Shown: positions 9,364 through 21,809, numbered from the stretch's first letter. The stretch: DNA of 28,276 nucleotides from Mytilinidion resinicola (GCF_010093595.1 NW_022985458.1:259822-288097); one strand, 5' to 3'. Program-made: numbers and translations. Notes: a model not told the origin generated them from the sequence alone.

Positions 9364-10703
9364 TCTATTATAAAAGCAGATAGGTAGTAAAAGGCTTTAT
9401 ATAAAAGGAAGGCGTCGACTATAATAAAATATTTGCCTTAGTTATTAAGCTAATAAGCTATAAAGCCCTATTTATAATTAGGGCCGCTCTCGGTCTTAAA
9501 ATTAAATAGATAGATATTAAAACGGCATTTCTATACAGGGATATAGACTATAAAATCTATATTAAACAGCCTTATAATATAACAGATAGTATACTAAAGG
9601 TCTGCAAACTTTAAAAGGCGCTTTATAGCTTAAAGTAAGCACTATATATTTAGTATTAAACCCTTATAAACTTTCTATATAGCCTTAGCTTTAAACTAAT
9701 TAACGCCGACCTTAGAATTTTTATACGGAGTAATATATATATCGCAGTATATATTAATAACCTCCTAATTATTAGACTAAGTATTATAGAAATTAAGAAG
9801 ATTAAAAAAGGCCTTAGAAACCGTTTCTAAATAACAGACCTTAGACTATATAGCTACTATCTCGGTATATCTATCTAGTAAGACTGTTAGAATAGAATAC
9901 TATACCTAAGCTAAGAAGCCTATATTAATAAGGTTGTTTACTAGTTCGGAATTAGCGACTGCGCTTCTGTTAGTACGCCGATCGAAACCTTACTACTACT
10001 AGAAAATTACCTAGAATATAACTACCTGCTAAATTAAAAAACGGAATACTAATATATAGTAGAATTTTTAATATATATTATACTTAGAACTAGAGGAGAT
10101 ATTATATATACGGTCTCTATAGTAAGCCGGCATCTAGCAAATCCTAGGCTATAGTATATAAAGCTTACTTAACGCATTCTATAATACCTTAAAGGTATAA
10201 AAAATCTTAGACTTATATATAAGGGATATCTCTAGATATTAAAAGGCTTTATAGATGCAGACTGGGCCGGGTATTGCAATATAAGACAATTAACAGCTAG
10301 ATATCTGTTTAACATCGGGAGCGGAGCAATTAGCTGGCAGTCCAAGCGCTAGAGCGTTGTCGCTCTATTAACCTGTAAAGCAGAATTTATAGGACAGATA
10401 TAAGCAACTAAGAAAGCAATCTAGTTAAAAAAACTTCTTAATAAGCTGAATATAGGCTAAGGAAAAGCCGCAACAATTATATATAGCAATAACTAGGGAG
10501 CTATCGCTCTATCCTTAAACCTATAGTACCACTTACGCACAAAGTATATAGAAATCCAGTGTAAGTGGCAAGAAGAGGTTTAAGACGCTGGAACAGTTGA
10601 ACTGAAGTATGTTCCAACTACAGCACAAATTGCTAATAGGTTTACTAAGCCTCTTGCACGAGACAGATTTAAATGGTTTTGGAGAGGGCTAGGTATTAAG
10701 TAA
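9351..10703 (+). pseudogene. Copia B reverse transcriptase and RNase H remnant
   Basis: This continues the polyprotein after LINE1. Visible blocks are EGVDYNKIFALV, then KTAFLYRDIDYKIYIKQP (family form KTAFLNGxLxExIYMxQP) and the active-site block YINN at about 9748-9760, in place of Y-x-DD, with both catalytic Asp codons changed to Asn. RNase H follows, with FIDADWAG near 10240-10265 retaining its acidic residues and a KAEF block near 10378-10390. The end (from about 10560) is hardly mutated and reads a normal copia C-terminus, TAQIANRFTKPLARDRF, to the TAA at 10701-10703. Stops upstream are almost all RIP changes of Gln or Trp. Confidence 0.88.
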
Positions 10704-10860
10704 TCCGCACGAACTATTAGCTTCGAGCAGAGGCAGAATATATAGGCACCCTTTCCTTCTTTTTGCCTTAAAGGTTTTTGAAGGTTTTAACGGGGTCTGT
10801 TAGAGCCGTGATAAATGGTCGCTGGTACTCTTCCTAGTAAAGGTAGCTATTGAGTAGGAG
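10704..10860 (+). promoter_or_regulatory. Copia B 3' untranslated region and polypurine tract
   Basis: GC-normal sequence lies between the pol stop and the 3' LTR. The purine-rich GAGTAGGAG at 10852-10860 touches the LTR and is the expected primer for plus-strand synthesis. No other feature is seen. Confidence 0.7.
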
Positions 10861-10983
10861 TATTAAATGTTACGGTTAATGGTGGCTGAGACAACGCGAC
10901 AGGGGATGGGAATAGATATATATATGAGGCACCCCGCCTATCTATAGCCACACAATTAAGTTAATACTATTACTTGTTTAACA
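10861..10983 (+). repeat. 3' LTR of copia B (123 bp)
   Basis: It starts TATTAAATGTTACGG (the TG changed to TA) and ends CTTGTTTAACA. It is much less mutated than the 5' LTR. TATATATATGAGG at about 10917-10929 is the counterpart of the promoter-like motif in the 5' LTR. Confidence 0.93.
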
Positions 10984-10988
10984 CTGTC
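10984..10988. repeat. Right target-site duplication of copia B
   Basis: CTGTC is the unmutated partner of CTATC at 3565-3569. Confidence 0.85.
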
Positions 10989-11040
10989 CTCGCCCTAGTG
11001 TCCTAGGACCTGTGTTGTCCTAGGACCCTGTAAACAGATT
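10989..11040. repeat. CCTAGG-rich pre-insertion sequence right of copia B
   Basis: CCTAGTGTCCTAGGACC and a second GTCCTAGGACC continue the CCTAG-rich sequence of 3440-3569. With copia B removed the two parts join as one tract. No gene is present. Confidence 0.65.
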
Positions 11041-11055
11041 CGCTGACTGATTGAT
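11041..11055. repeat. Target-site duplication of LINE2 (3' side)
   Basis: CGCTGACTGATTGAT matches CGCTAACTGATTGAT at 25111-25125 at 14 of 15 positions. The G/A difference is CA to TA on the minus strand. The pair delimits LINE2 including the gypsy insert. Confidence 0.88.
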
Positions 11056-11341
11056 AATAATGATGATGATGATGATGATTTTATAGGCTGTCCCAGCCGC
11101 CCTAGTGGCGGCTATGCAGCGTTTAACTATAAATACATGTGCTCCCACTTCTTGTACCTGGGGAGAAGCCCACAGGAATCGTCCCGACGCAAACCAGGCT
11201 ATTCCTGCGGGTTTGCTTCCTCCTCTGCCAGAATTCGGTCGCGTATATACTAATAGTCTTTCTAGCTGTTCTGCATCCATGTACTTGTCAGGCTTTCCTG
11301 GCCCTCCTCTACTTCTGTGTGCCTATAATCGCTCGTCGATA
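11056..11341 (-). other. LINE2 3' untranslated region with hairpin and simple-repeat tail
   Basis: A 7-bp stem AGCCGCC/GGCGGCT with loop CTAGT lies at 11095-11113. The tail at 11056-11082 is made of ATT and ATC units (minus strand). The hairpin and its surroundings recur at 25152-25206 in a second LINE fragment, so they are conserved in the family. LINE reverse transcriptases often recognise a 3' RNA structure; that role is inferred. Confidence 0.8.
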
Positions 11342-14300
11342 TTATATGGTGAGTACTGTGGACGGGACTGCCCGGAATTGCCCTAGCAGTCCCGTCCTGA
11401 GGATTATCTTTGCTGCTTGTACTGCTATTAACAAACTACAGAGAATTCGCTTGATGTTCACACACGGTCGCTTGCCTGCCCACATCTTGTGTCGTTCTTC
11501 TATCCAGTCCCTATATTCGAGCAGGATATACCGTACTGTCTGCGGTCCGCGCCCGCATTGGCATTGCTCGGTATCGGCCTTGTTGATGGTGTGGAGGTAT
11601 GCGCGGAGGGCGATCTTGCCGGTGCGCATTTGTGTGATTACGGAGCTGATCGCTCTGTGTTTTCCGGTATGGATCTTAAGGGTTGCTCTTCCCGGTTGTA
11701 CCCCCAGTCTAAAGAGATCTCTCCCGTGCTTGGCCTTCGCCCAGGATTGTGCCTATTCGACTTCCATTATCCTGCGGATGGCCGTTTTGGTGGTTGCCAT
11801 TAGGATCCGTAGGGAATCCGGCTCCGGTGGTGCCTCGGTGTGGATGTATATATTCAGGTTGTGGCCAGCCGCCTCCTTCGCTGCTTAATCGGCAGCTTCG
11901 TTTCCTGGTACTCCGACGTGTGCAGGAATCTATCGGAACTGGACCTCCCATCCTTGGTCTCGCAGCGTATCCAGTGCTTGTATAGCTTTGATTAGGATAT
12001 ATTATCCAGAGACACAGTTAGGGTTCTGTATCGCTCGGAGGGCCGCCTAGTTATCGGCGAATATCGCGCATCTTCCGGGGCTGGTGTTTGCTGTGTTAAT
12101 GTCGAGTATTATTTGCAGGGCCAAGACCAGGCCCCTAAGCTCTGCTGCGTATACTATGGAGGTGGAGGATAGTTCTATATATTCTTTCCGTTCTGCATAG
12201 AGCACAGGTGCTGTTGCAGCTGCGCTAACGCGGTTGTTAATGCCGCTTCCGTCGGTGTATACGCATATTGTCCCAGCTTCTATAGCATCGTGCTCCCTAA
12301 TAGCTTCCTTGTCGGACTAGTTAATACAGATAAATAGCGGGTTCTACTACGGCGGCACTACGTGTGGCTGGCGCTTCTTAAATTAATTAAGCTATATATT
12401 ATACTTATATTTTAAGATGCCTAAGAGTTAGTTAAGCGGGCTCCAAGCGTTCTTTTTACAGCAGTTCCTTAGTAATATACCGGTGTTCTCTAATTAGGTT
12501 ATATCTATAAATACAGGGCTAGTTCTAATGCGTATTACTACTTTTAGTGTAGTCTTCTTAAGCTGCTGTTGTCTAGGAAGTAGATGGGCTTTAACATCCA
12601 CCGCCGCTCCCGCAGTTATCCGGAATGCGCTAGTAATAATCTAGGCTGCCCTCCTCTGCACTTTCTTAATAGCGCTAACTATATACGCCCCTCTACTTAT
12701 ACGGCCTTTACCGGGGATATACTATACTAAACAGCTATATATTATCTAAGGTATAATTATTACTCTATATATATAGCGAAGGTTAACTATTCCTATTCCC
12801 TAGGTTAAAAATACTAAGGCTAATAGGGCTAAAAGACGTTTTATTGCTACTGCTTTAATCTTTTTATAATAGTGCTTCTACCGGAGTTTAGTATCTATAT
12901 AAATACCTAGGTATTAGTATAATAGAAAGGTATTAATTATAGTATATAGTAGATAGAGGGCGTAAATACTATTTACCTAAGGGTCTTTTATAAAGTACAT
13001 AAGCTTATATTTTGCCGGTGCAAACTAGGAGCTATGCGTCTTTACCTATTACTTAGCCTGTTAGTAGATACCTTTAAGAGTTTTATAGTTGCGTTGCGCT
13101 GTCGGGCCTATAGCTAGTATTAATATATTGTTAATATATTCTACTACTTCTATCTTCTCTATTTTATATACCTTAATTAGGTTGGCGTTATAGAATAGAT
13201 ATAGAATTAGCGAGACGGGCAATTCCTGCGGAATCCCGGTTTAAATAGGGGCCAACAGAGCGGTGTATTTTTATAGCTTAAGGGTAGTAGAATAGTTACT
13301 TAGGAAGCTCTCTATCTATTATATAATATTCTAGCTAACTCTATATTTTTAAAGGTTATAAAAAAGTCGGTCTTACAAGATATTATTATATACTCCGGAT
13401 ATATTAAGCAGTAGTAGGAAGGCTACCTTACCTTTAGACTATGCCTAGTATATCTATTAAAAAAGAAAATATATAGTATACTCTATTAACGTAAGTTTCC
13501 GGCCTTCTATATATTAGCTTAGAAAAAGTTAATATATATTAGCGAGATATGCGAGTTAGTTTGTAATTATAGCTTCTAGCGCCTTTTCTAATATATTTAG
13601 AAGGGTAATTAGCCTATATAATTTCGGCTGTATATAGTTATTTTTTCCTAGTTTTTAGAGAACTACTGTTATTATATTCTTAAAATATATAGAATAGTAG
13701 CTATAGTAGAGGTATATATTAAAAAGCTTACTAAAGCTTAGAAGAAAAATATTAAGCGTTTTATAGAAAATACTATTAGTAATACTGTTATTTCTAGGGG
13801 CTTTATTTAGGGCGGCTCTGCGGATTGCTTTTTTAATTTCTAGTATAGTAATATCCGGGCACTTAATTAGGGGAGGGTACGCGTACTTTTTAAAGTCCGA
13901 GAGGTTAGCTTAAGGTAGTAGGGGGAAGAAGAACTAGCAGAGCATATCGGCCTTCTTTTCGGGCTGGTTGGCGAGTTCTCTATCCGGTTTCTTTAGCGCT
14001 GGGGTGCATGCAGATAATAGGTTATATTTATTCTTAGCCTATTTAACTAGCTTCTAAAGGCCCGACTATAACTTTAATACCTTTTCTACTCTCTATAAAT
14101 AGGTATAATAGAGGCTCTTATAAATATATTAGCCTTTTTTATTGCACGCCTATTAGTAGGCCTTATAGTTATTATCCTGCTTTATTTACTGCTACTTCCG
14201 GTAGAGCTATTAAACTTCTATATAGATATTTTTATATTCCTGGTTAAACCTAGCGGTTAATTAAGGGAATAGGTTAAACTATAGTATAGATATATTAATA

Positions 14301-14349
14301 CCTGTATTAAAGGCTTTAATAATAGATAAAACTAATATATTAATACTAT
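11342..14349 (-). pseudogene. LINE2 ORF2, 3' part: reverse transcriptase, RNase H, zinc knuckle
   Basis: Reverse transcriptase blocks run from about 14000 to 12500: KAIRRAALNKAP, YRLITLLN, GIPQELPVSLILYLFYNA (about 13200-13255) and the active site YINNILIL (about 13110), where the family has Y-x-DD. RNase H shows YTDGSG (about 12255), YAAELRG (about 12145), FADN followed by a RIP stop (about 12050), and HVGVPGNEAAD (about 11910), so all its catalytic positions are visible. The C-terminus has [14 protein letters not shown] and a CXCG...H...C knuckle in which the H-x4-C part is RIP-altered. The stop is at 11342-11344. From about 12330 upstream it is full of RIP stops. The plus-strand frame of 249 codons at 11139-11888 is antisense to it and is not a gene. 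Confidence 0.87.
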
Positions 14350-14354
14350 CTTCG
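14350..14354. repeat. Left target-site duplication of gypsy
   Basis: CTTCG directly precedes the 5' LTR and is identical to 22023-22027 after the 3' LTR. A 5-bp duplication is usual for Ty3/gypsy. The sequence has no CA or TG, so it does not date the insertion relative to RIP. Confidence 0.9.
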
Positions 14355-14557
14355 TGTAATAGCTATATCCTGCGCCCTGTATAGGGTATACAGGTCGCGC
14401 GCTATTTATTATATGCGCAAAGGTTACGTGACCCTTATAGTCCGTGCACGCAAGCCGAACTATAACTATAGAGCTGGCGCTGCCATAGCTTCTTATAGAT
14501 TTTTCCTAGTTATAATTAATAACCTGTTTCCTATAATACCCCCTTAGTTCTATAATA
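14355..14557 (+). repeat. 5' LTR of gypsy (203 bp)
   Basis: It starts TGTAATAGCTATATCC and ends TTCTATAATA (ancestral CA end changed to TA). It differs from the 3' LTR by transitions plus a short length difference near 14405. The palindrome present in the 3' LTR is broken here to GGTTACGTGACC (14422-14433) by one RIP-type change. Confidence 0.92.
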
Positions 14558-14595
14558 CTAAGAATCTATCTTCCTTGCTCTAGGAAAGACAGGAG

Positions 14596-14596
<1 letters not shown>

Positions 14597-14638
<42 letters not shown>
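14597..14638 (+). repeat. ACT microsatellite, 14 units
   Basis: Fourteen perfect ACT triplets stand 40 bases inside the gypsy 5' leader, after the LTR. The array contains no CA or TG and could thus have escaped RIP unaltered. Confidence 0.95.
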
Positions 14639-14639
<1 letters not shown>

Positions 14640-14949
14640 CTTTAACGCACAACGTCGCTGTTAGCCTAATTTAGAGTGCTTGTACTACTGCTAACAGCCC
14701 GATAACTTTTTTCTTTTACTACTTTAACTCCGCCTAGGTAAAGGCGCTTTTCTTTCTTCTTTATTAAGCTATAGTTACTACTCCAGGTTCCCTATAAAAA
14801 GGAGTAAAGAAAATTAAAAAGAAACTAACTATTCCCCCCGCCGCCGCAGGTGCGTTGTTAATAACGCGCCACGCCCTCCGCCCTAATATAGCTCTAATTC
14901 CAGCAGCGGCTTTACAGGCAGAAATATAAGAGACTCTAGGCACTAATTC

Positions 14950-17250
14950 CTAGATATGCCAGCGCGGTACTTATATTAGTTCTAAGCCTGAAGAGTCTAC
15001 TATAATCCTGCAAGCCTGCGCAATATAATAGAAGGAAGGCAAACTTATTTACCCGGATAATTTAGATATTAATAATAAAGATAATAATAAGGGCGGCGCC
15101 CCTACCGGAACTTAGTTAACCGCCCTAGTATATAACAACGGTAAGACAACTGCAGCACTTTCCGCTGCTAAAAATAATAATATTTTTACTACTTTTAACA
15201 GAGAGATAGCCGCCTATAGTTTGCGACTCTTTAAGGCCTATTAAGGCCGGCGTTCTACTTTTCTTATTAAAAAGAATAATAACCTTATTCTAGGCGTTAG
15301 AGCTAATAAGGGCGAGGATAACTAGGTCCGGTATAAAATTATAATAATAACTTAACTCTAGGAGTTAGTCTAGGCCTAAGGTAATAAGTAGTTTAACTAG
15401 ATTTACTACCTGTCTAGTATATAAGGCATCTATAATAAGTATAAAAACATAGTATATATACAGGCCGCCGGACTATATAATAGAGCAGACTATTTTTAGT
15501 AAAACTTAGACGCCTTTTCTATAAAGCTATCTAAGACTAAATATAAGCTTAAATACTTACGCCAGGCCAACGTTAATTACTGCGCAGACCTAGCGGATAT
15601 TAATATATAGCTGGTTAAGCGCATTAACTATTATAATAAACTTTCTGCTTAACTCTAGGCCTCTATTATTATACACTAACGCTTATATAATAAGGTAATA
15701 GACTTCTATAATAAAGCGGAGCATATTAACGCTAAGAATATTGCCCTCTAAGCTAAAAAGGTAGGGCTAGAGAAGAAGATCTGTTGCCTAGAGCAGTCTT
15801 AACCCCAGCAATATACTTAATTTATTACCTTTACCCCTAGCTATAGTTCTAATAATAAAGACTATACTGCCTTTTTTAATAACCTTTACTAGGCCTAGGA
15901 AGCCCCTATATCTATAGCTGCTTCCGTAAAAGCCCTAGTATATAGAACACCTCCTAATATAAATTACTTGCGTATAGCTTATAGTATATAGAATATAGGA
16001 AGTATACAGAATATAGGAAGTATATATTTAAATAGACTGTATAATATAGAAAGTATATATAATATAAATAAACTGTATAGTAAGCCAGATAACTACCGCG
16101 ATATTATACCTACTTTTTTTTACCGGACTTCGCGGTGGTGCAGACCAGCGCTTAGATACTAGCGAAGAGGAAATCCTTAATAATAAGAAGTTTCCTAATC
16201 TTTAGAACTTTTATAGAGATAAGAATTATAATAAGTTTAAGAAATAGCTTATTTACGCCTAGAATAAAGTTAAGAGTAGTATTACCCTATTCCTAATAGA
16301 GAACTCTAAGATTAAGTATATTTATACCTATCTAAAAGGCACTGCCTTTTAATCTATTAAAAAGTAAGTAAAGCTGGCTAGTAATAATCTATTCTATACT
16401 ATTTAAAAGATATTCTAAGAACTAGAAAATAAATTCGGTAATTATAATATAGAGGTTAAAGCGGGCAATAAGCTGTATAGTAAGGATTTTAATATAAAAA
16501 AAATAGAATCTTTTAATACCTTCCTTACCCGTATAAAAACCTACTTTACGCCTTTTTACTACTCTAATATTTAAAAGATTAACTAGATAGAGTATAAGAT
16601 AATAACCTCCCTCTAGAGCCGTATTTTTAATAGAAGTAAGTTTAATTCCTTTTAATAGTTCTATATCCGCGCCTATATAGCCGCGCGCTCTATTAATAAA
16701 CTTAATAAAAAGCTTTAAGAAAAGCGGGCCTTTTGCAACTAACTAAACCGCCCTTATTATTAGGATAAAGGTAATAACTATAACCGCTGCAACGGCTAAT
16801 AAAATAGTTAATATAATAACTACTATAAGGGTTAGCGCGATAAAAACCGCCCTGCAGGTGCTTCCGACAAGCCTCTACTCCGTCTCCTGCGATATATTAC
16901 TAAGCTCCTAGTAAAGCAGGACCGCTGCTTCTGCTATTTAGATATAGGACACCGCCCAGGGCCTACTTATCCTATATTTAGTAAAACTACTACCTATAAA
17001 AATACTAAAAAGAAGCTTTATAAAATTAGAATTAACCTTATATCTCTTAAATAGCTTAAGCAGGAACAGGCCGAGCGCGTTAATAATAAGGTATACCTAG
17101 AGGCCGCTATAGTTAAGGCCTTAGGTAATAAGAACTACTTTTTATTAGGGGAAGAGTAGTTCCTAGCAAAAATTAACGCTAGGGATATTTACTATTATAG
17201 TAGACGCGTAATATATTTTAGCTTCTTTAGGATAAAATTAGACAGCTAGA
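14950..17250 (+). pseudogene. Gypsy gag remnant
   Basis: The clearest reading frame runs from about 16420 to 17250 and includes capsid-like helical sequence (SFNTFLTRIKTYFTPFYY) and a zinc knuckle near 16923-16970 (CFCYLDIGHRPG, with the last Cys lost). The part upstream of 16400 is coding-like but too mutated to define a start. A small repeat of a TATAGAATATAGGAAG type lies at about 15985-16060. Gag reads in a different frame from pol, one base back, compatible with the -1 shift used by many gypsy elements, although an indel cannot be excluded. Confidence 0.72.
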
Positions 17251-17299
17251 ATAACCCCCTGCTAAGCCTAATAGCTCTGCTAATAATATTATTATATTA

Positions 17300-20200
17300 G
17301 CCTTTTTTCTAAACGCAACTGCTAGCTTAAAGAGGGCCCTTAAGTTCTTTACTAAAATTAATACTAGATAGGGCAAACGCTCTGCCAAATTATTAGCTAA
17401 TACAGGTTGCTTAGAATCCTTCTTTATTAATAGATAATACGCTAAAAAGCACAGCCTTATTCTAATTCTACTGGCAAAGCCTTAGAAGCTACGTCTAGCT
17501 AATAGTAAGGCTGTGCTAGCCCTTACTTATAAAGCCGAAGTTATACTACTTATTAGCAACTATATTAAAATAATATACTGCTTTATTATAGATCTGGGCG
17601 CCTATAATATTATCCTAGGCATGCTATAGATAGATTTCTACCTCCCGCGCTTTATTTTTGGCCGGCGTTGCCTTATCCTTAAATCGGACTACTATATAGT
17701 AAACTATATATCCAACAACTATACAGTCCGTATCTAGAGCAACAGCCCGGATAAAAAGGATAAAGTAGCTGCAAAAAAAGGGAAACAGCTTTTTAAAGCT
17801 AAGCTGGCTGCTATTAAAATAAAGTACGCCGCGCTAGATTTAGAGAAAGTTAGCAGTACTAAAATAGCCTATAAATTAAATAAACACTATAAAGGAGCTA
17901 CTAGCAAGATATAGGCCAATAATTTTAACGCCGCAGTAGCCGACCGCGACGCCGAAGCTAAAGCTATAGAAGAAAGCGTCCCCTATAAGCCTATGCGCCG
18001 GACACGCTTATTAAAAGATATTAACCTTAATGCCTAGATTAATAATATTATTGTTAAGGTTTCTGTAATAATATAAGAAAACTATAAAAAGTTCTTTAAG
18101 AAAATAAGAACAGCCCTAATTAACCGCGATAAACTCTATAACCGTTTTCCGCGTATAATCCGCAACTATATCCATCTATTTAACCTAAAGGAAGCGGATA
18201 AGCTTCCCCTATATTAGATAGACGTTAACTATAAGATTAAGCTTCTCCCGGACGCAAAATACCCTATAAAGAGAATATACGGCCTGTCTAGGAATAATTC
18301 TATTATAGTAAAGGAATATATCGATAATATATACGGTAAAGGCTTTATCTGCAAGAGTTGCTCCAACTTCTACTCGCCTGTTATTATAGTTAAGAAGCTA
18401 AATAGCGGCTTGCGCGTTTATATTAACTATAGAGGTCTTAACACTGCAACGCTTAAGGCCTATAATATACCACCGGCTTTTTAAAACACTTTTCTACTCC
18501 TTTATAAAGCGCGCCGGTTTACTAAACTTAATATTATTGCAGCTTTTAATATAATTCGCATGCGCAAAGGCAATAAAAAGTTTATAGCCTTTCTAATAAG
18601 ATATAGTCTATATAAATTCACCGTTCTCCTGTTCGGCCTCTATAATACGCTTTCTACCTTTTAAGCCTTTATTAATAATATACTACTAGAATACCTTAAC
18701 AACTTTGCTATAGTATATATAAACAATATCCTTATCTATATAAAAGAAAATAATAAGGAAGCTTATATAGAATATATATAAAAGGTGCTAGCTAAGCTAG
18801 ATAAAGCAGGCCTCTTCCTTAATATTAATAAATGCGAATTCTAGGTTATAGAAGTTAAATACCTTAGAATAATTATTACGGCTAACGGAATTAAAATAGA
18901 CCCAGATAAGATAAAGACTATACTTAAATAGCCTACTCTACAGAAGCTTAAGAATATATAAGTATTCCTAGGATTCTATAACTTCTATAGGAGATTTATA
19001 GAACTATTCTCCGATATATCTAGCCTATTAATAATACTTATATTTTCTAAGGTTTGTTTTATATTTCTATAGCCTGCTAACTCTATATAATAGTAATATT
19101 TCCAGGCTATTAAAAACGCCTTTCGCGACGCGCCTGTTATTGCTTACTTTAATCCGACACTGGAAACCTACGTCCACGCCAACGCTTCTAATAGAGCTAC
19201 CGGAGCCGTGCTGTTATAAATCCAGGCTAATAGTAAACTCTGTCCTGTAGCCTTTATATCTTATAAAATAACTCTATAGTAAATTAACTATTAGATCTAT
19301 AATAAAGAGCTTTTAGCAATTATTTAAGCATTTAAAAAATAGCAGCTAGAGCTGCTAGGCCTATAGGAAGGCTTTAAAGTATTCACTAACTATAAAAACC
19401 TGCAGTACTTTATAACTAGTAAGCAACTTAACCGCCGTTAAGCCTACTAGGCCGAATTTTTATCTAAATTTAACTTTAAGCTATTCTAGCAGGCAGGAAA
19501 GAACAATACTATCGCCGACAGTTTTACGCGCCGCCTAGGCGATATTACAGATAATAAAGCTAACAACCGGATTAAGGTTAACTTCTAAACCGTTCTTAAG
19601 TCTAAATACTTAGAGCCTAGCATGCACTATACTATTAACCTTGCCGCAATTTTTACTAGTAATAAAGTCGCCTGTTCTATAATTAACTTAGCTATTACCC
19701 TCTACGCAATTAGTAAGTTAGAAAATATTAATAAGGTAAAAGGTACTTAGTATTCTATAACTACTAAAAATATAGCCGGTAATAACTATAGTTAAGAAGC
19801 TAAGCTTACTAAGCCTAACAGCGCTAATAAGGTATTAGGTACTTAGCGCTAGACGGATTAGAAAGACGGAGGCGAGTTATTAGAGAACTCTCCGGACATA
19901 AGCAAAGCTATTTTGGAAGATATCCGAATTAAGCAGTAAATAGATCTAATTACTTAAGCTATTATTAACGCAAAGGCGAATAGCGTTTAATAATTGCTAC
20001 GCGCCCTCTATTAAAAATATAAGCTATACCTAAAGCTAGGCAACTGCAAGATTATTAGCGGCCTAGTATATATTTGCAGCCGCTTATATATTCTAATTAA
20101 TAAAACACTATATATAAGAGCTATTTAATATATATATAACCTAAAACCTATAGGCTATAAAGGTACAACTTCTACCTACGCATATATTGCCCGCTTTTAC

Positions 20201-21680
20201 TTCTGGCCGGGAATAACTTATAATATTAATTATTACGTCGGCGCTTATATAATATATAAGAGAATAAAACACGTCCGTACAGGTAAGTATAGGCTTTTTA
20301 AGCCCCTTCCTATTCTAGACCAGTATTAGACGGATATTATAGTTAATTTTATTACGCCTTTTCTAGTCTATATATAACACGGCCGCAACTATAAGTATAT
20401 TATAGTTATATATAATAGACTGTTAAGGAAAAAGAAATTTATTGCTTTTAATTTAATAGAACTAGCTAATATAGCCTAGGCCTTTATTAAATAGGTCTAG
20501 CAGGAGAAAAGTTACCCGCGTAGTATAACGGCTAACTGTAGAACTTAATAGATATTATACTTCTAGCAGCGCCTTTATAAACAACTTAGAACTACTCTAA
20601 AGCTGTCTACTTCCTTTTATTCTAAAACTAACGGCCTTACTAAAAGCGCGAATCTAGCTTTTAAGTAATACCTCCGCATATATATTAATTATAAATAAGA
20701 TAACTAGGCTAACCTGCTTCTAATTGCCAAGTTTAAAGCTAATATAGATATTAACTCTTTAATAAAGGTTGCCCTATATCTAGTAACTAAAGGATATATT
20801 CTACAGTTAGATACTAAACTAGCTAAAAACTATAATAGAAGCGGTCTAATATAACAGCTCTAGGAATAGGCTAATAAACTTATTAATAAACTTAACGGCC
20901 TCTGTAAATAGTGTTATAAAGAACTATAATAGGCTTAGGCTAAATAAAAGGAATATGCTAATACTTATTAACAGCCTGTGCCGGAGTTCCAGGTAGGCAA
21001 TATAGTTATACTAGATTATTGCTTTATTAAAACCTAGCGTCTAAATAAATTACTTAACTATAAGCACCTAGGTCTGTATTATATTGCCGAGCGTATTAAA
21101 AACTATACCTATAAGCTTAAACTTCCTAAGTATATAAAGATTTTTCTAGTTTTCCACCCTTAGCTACTCTACTATATTAACAACACCTATTCTATAAAAG
21201 GATAGATCTAGAAGCCGCTAGAACTAACGCTAATTAATAAAAAAGGCCACGACTAGCATAATATTAGGCGTATTATATAACGCGATAGAAGGCGACAAAA
21301 TTATAAGAACCTAATACGGGCACGCGGCTTCCTCTAATATAAAGCGCTGTACCTAGAATATAATATTTAGAATTAGAACCTACTATAGCAGGATTAGGAC
21401 AACTTTAATAAAAGCCCCTATTTAGTAGCTAATTAGCACTATAAATATATAGGCAAACCGCCTTATTTAACTTATATATAACTAGCTAATTAGGAGCCGC
21501 TTTTTGCTTTAATAAAACTTTAAAGACGTCGCCGAGCCACGCCTTATACTAAAGCTATAACCCAGCCGCCGGTAGCTAAGTTATTAATAAAAGGTTCTTC
21601 TATTAAGGACTTCTAGCTCGGATAAAAAGAAGGCTCTACCGTACTTTAAATAGCAAAGGCTGCGCGCAACCTCCGCTAAT
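17300..21680 (+). pseudogene. Gypsy pol remnant: protease, RT, RNase H, integrase, chromodomain
   Basis: One frame is kept for over 4 kb with no frameshift seen. The protease has LLANTGCLESFF at about 17390-17425 (family D-T-G, with Asp changed to Asn at 17399-17401) and an IILGM block near 17610. Reverse transcriptase runs from about 18200, with active site YINNILIY (family YxDD) at 18713-18736. RNase H (YVHANASNRATGAVL) is near 19170-19215. The integrase zinc region (about 20150-20275) and core (from about 20320, TDIIVNFITPF) are followed by a GPY/F-like segment (HLGLYYIAERI) near 21068-21100 and a chromodomain at about 21250-21460 (RRIIQRDRRRQNYKNLI). The chromodomain would direct integration to marked chromatin in intact relatives. 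Stops are almost all former Gln or Trp codons. The exact end is uncertain. Confidence 0.9.
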
Positions 21681-21809
21681 AAAGGCCGCGTATAACCTTT
21701 ATAGTCTTCCTATTTTATCTACAGCCTCTATAGTTCTCCTATTCCCCTTTCGGCCTCTCTATAATAATAATAAAAGGGATATAAATTTAGGATAGTAGGT
21801 AGTTTCCTT

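Larger units (their letters stand above)
3570..10983 (+). mobile_element. Full-length Ty1/copia retrotransposon, copia B, carrying LINE1
   Basis: The element is bounded by 123-bp LTRs (3570-3692 and 10861-10983) and a 5-bp target duplication. Domain order is leader, gag with zinc knuckle, protease, integrase, reverse transcriptase, RNase H, polypurine tract, LTR, and integrase before reverse transcriptase defines the copia superfamily. LINE1 interrupts the reverse transcriptase at 8144-9350; without it the element is about 6.2 kb. From 3570 to about 10550 it is heavily RIP-mutated, whereas the last 400 bases, including the 3' LTR, are nearly untouched. It cannot encode functional proteins. 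Confidence 0.93.

Noticed and set aside
11139..11888. 249-codon plus-strand frame
   Set aside because: It is antisense to the little-mutated RNase H and C-terminal part of LINE2 ORF2, whose motifs are clear on the minus strand. The frame shows no family features.
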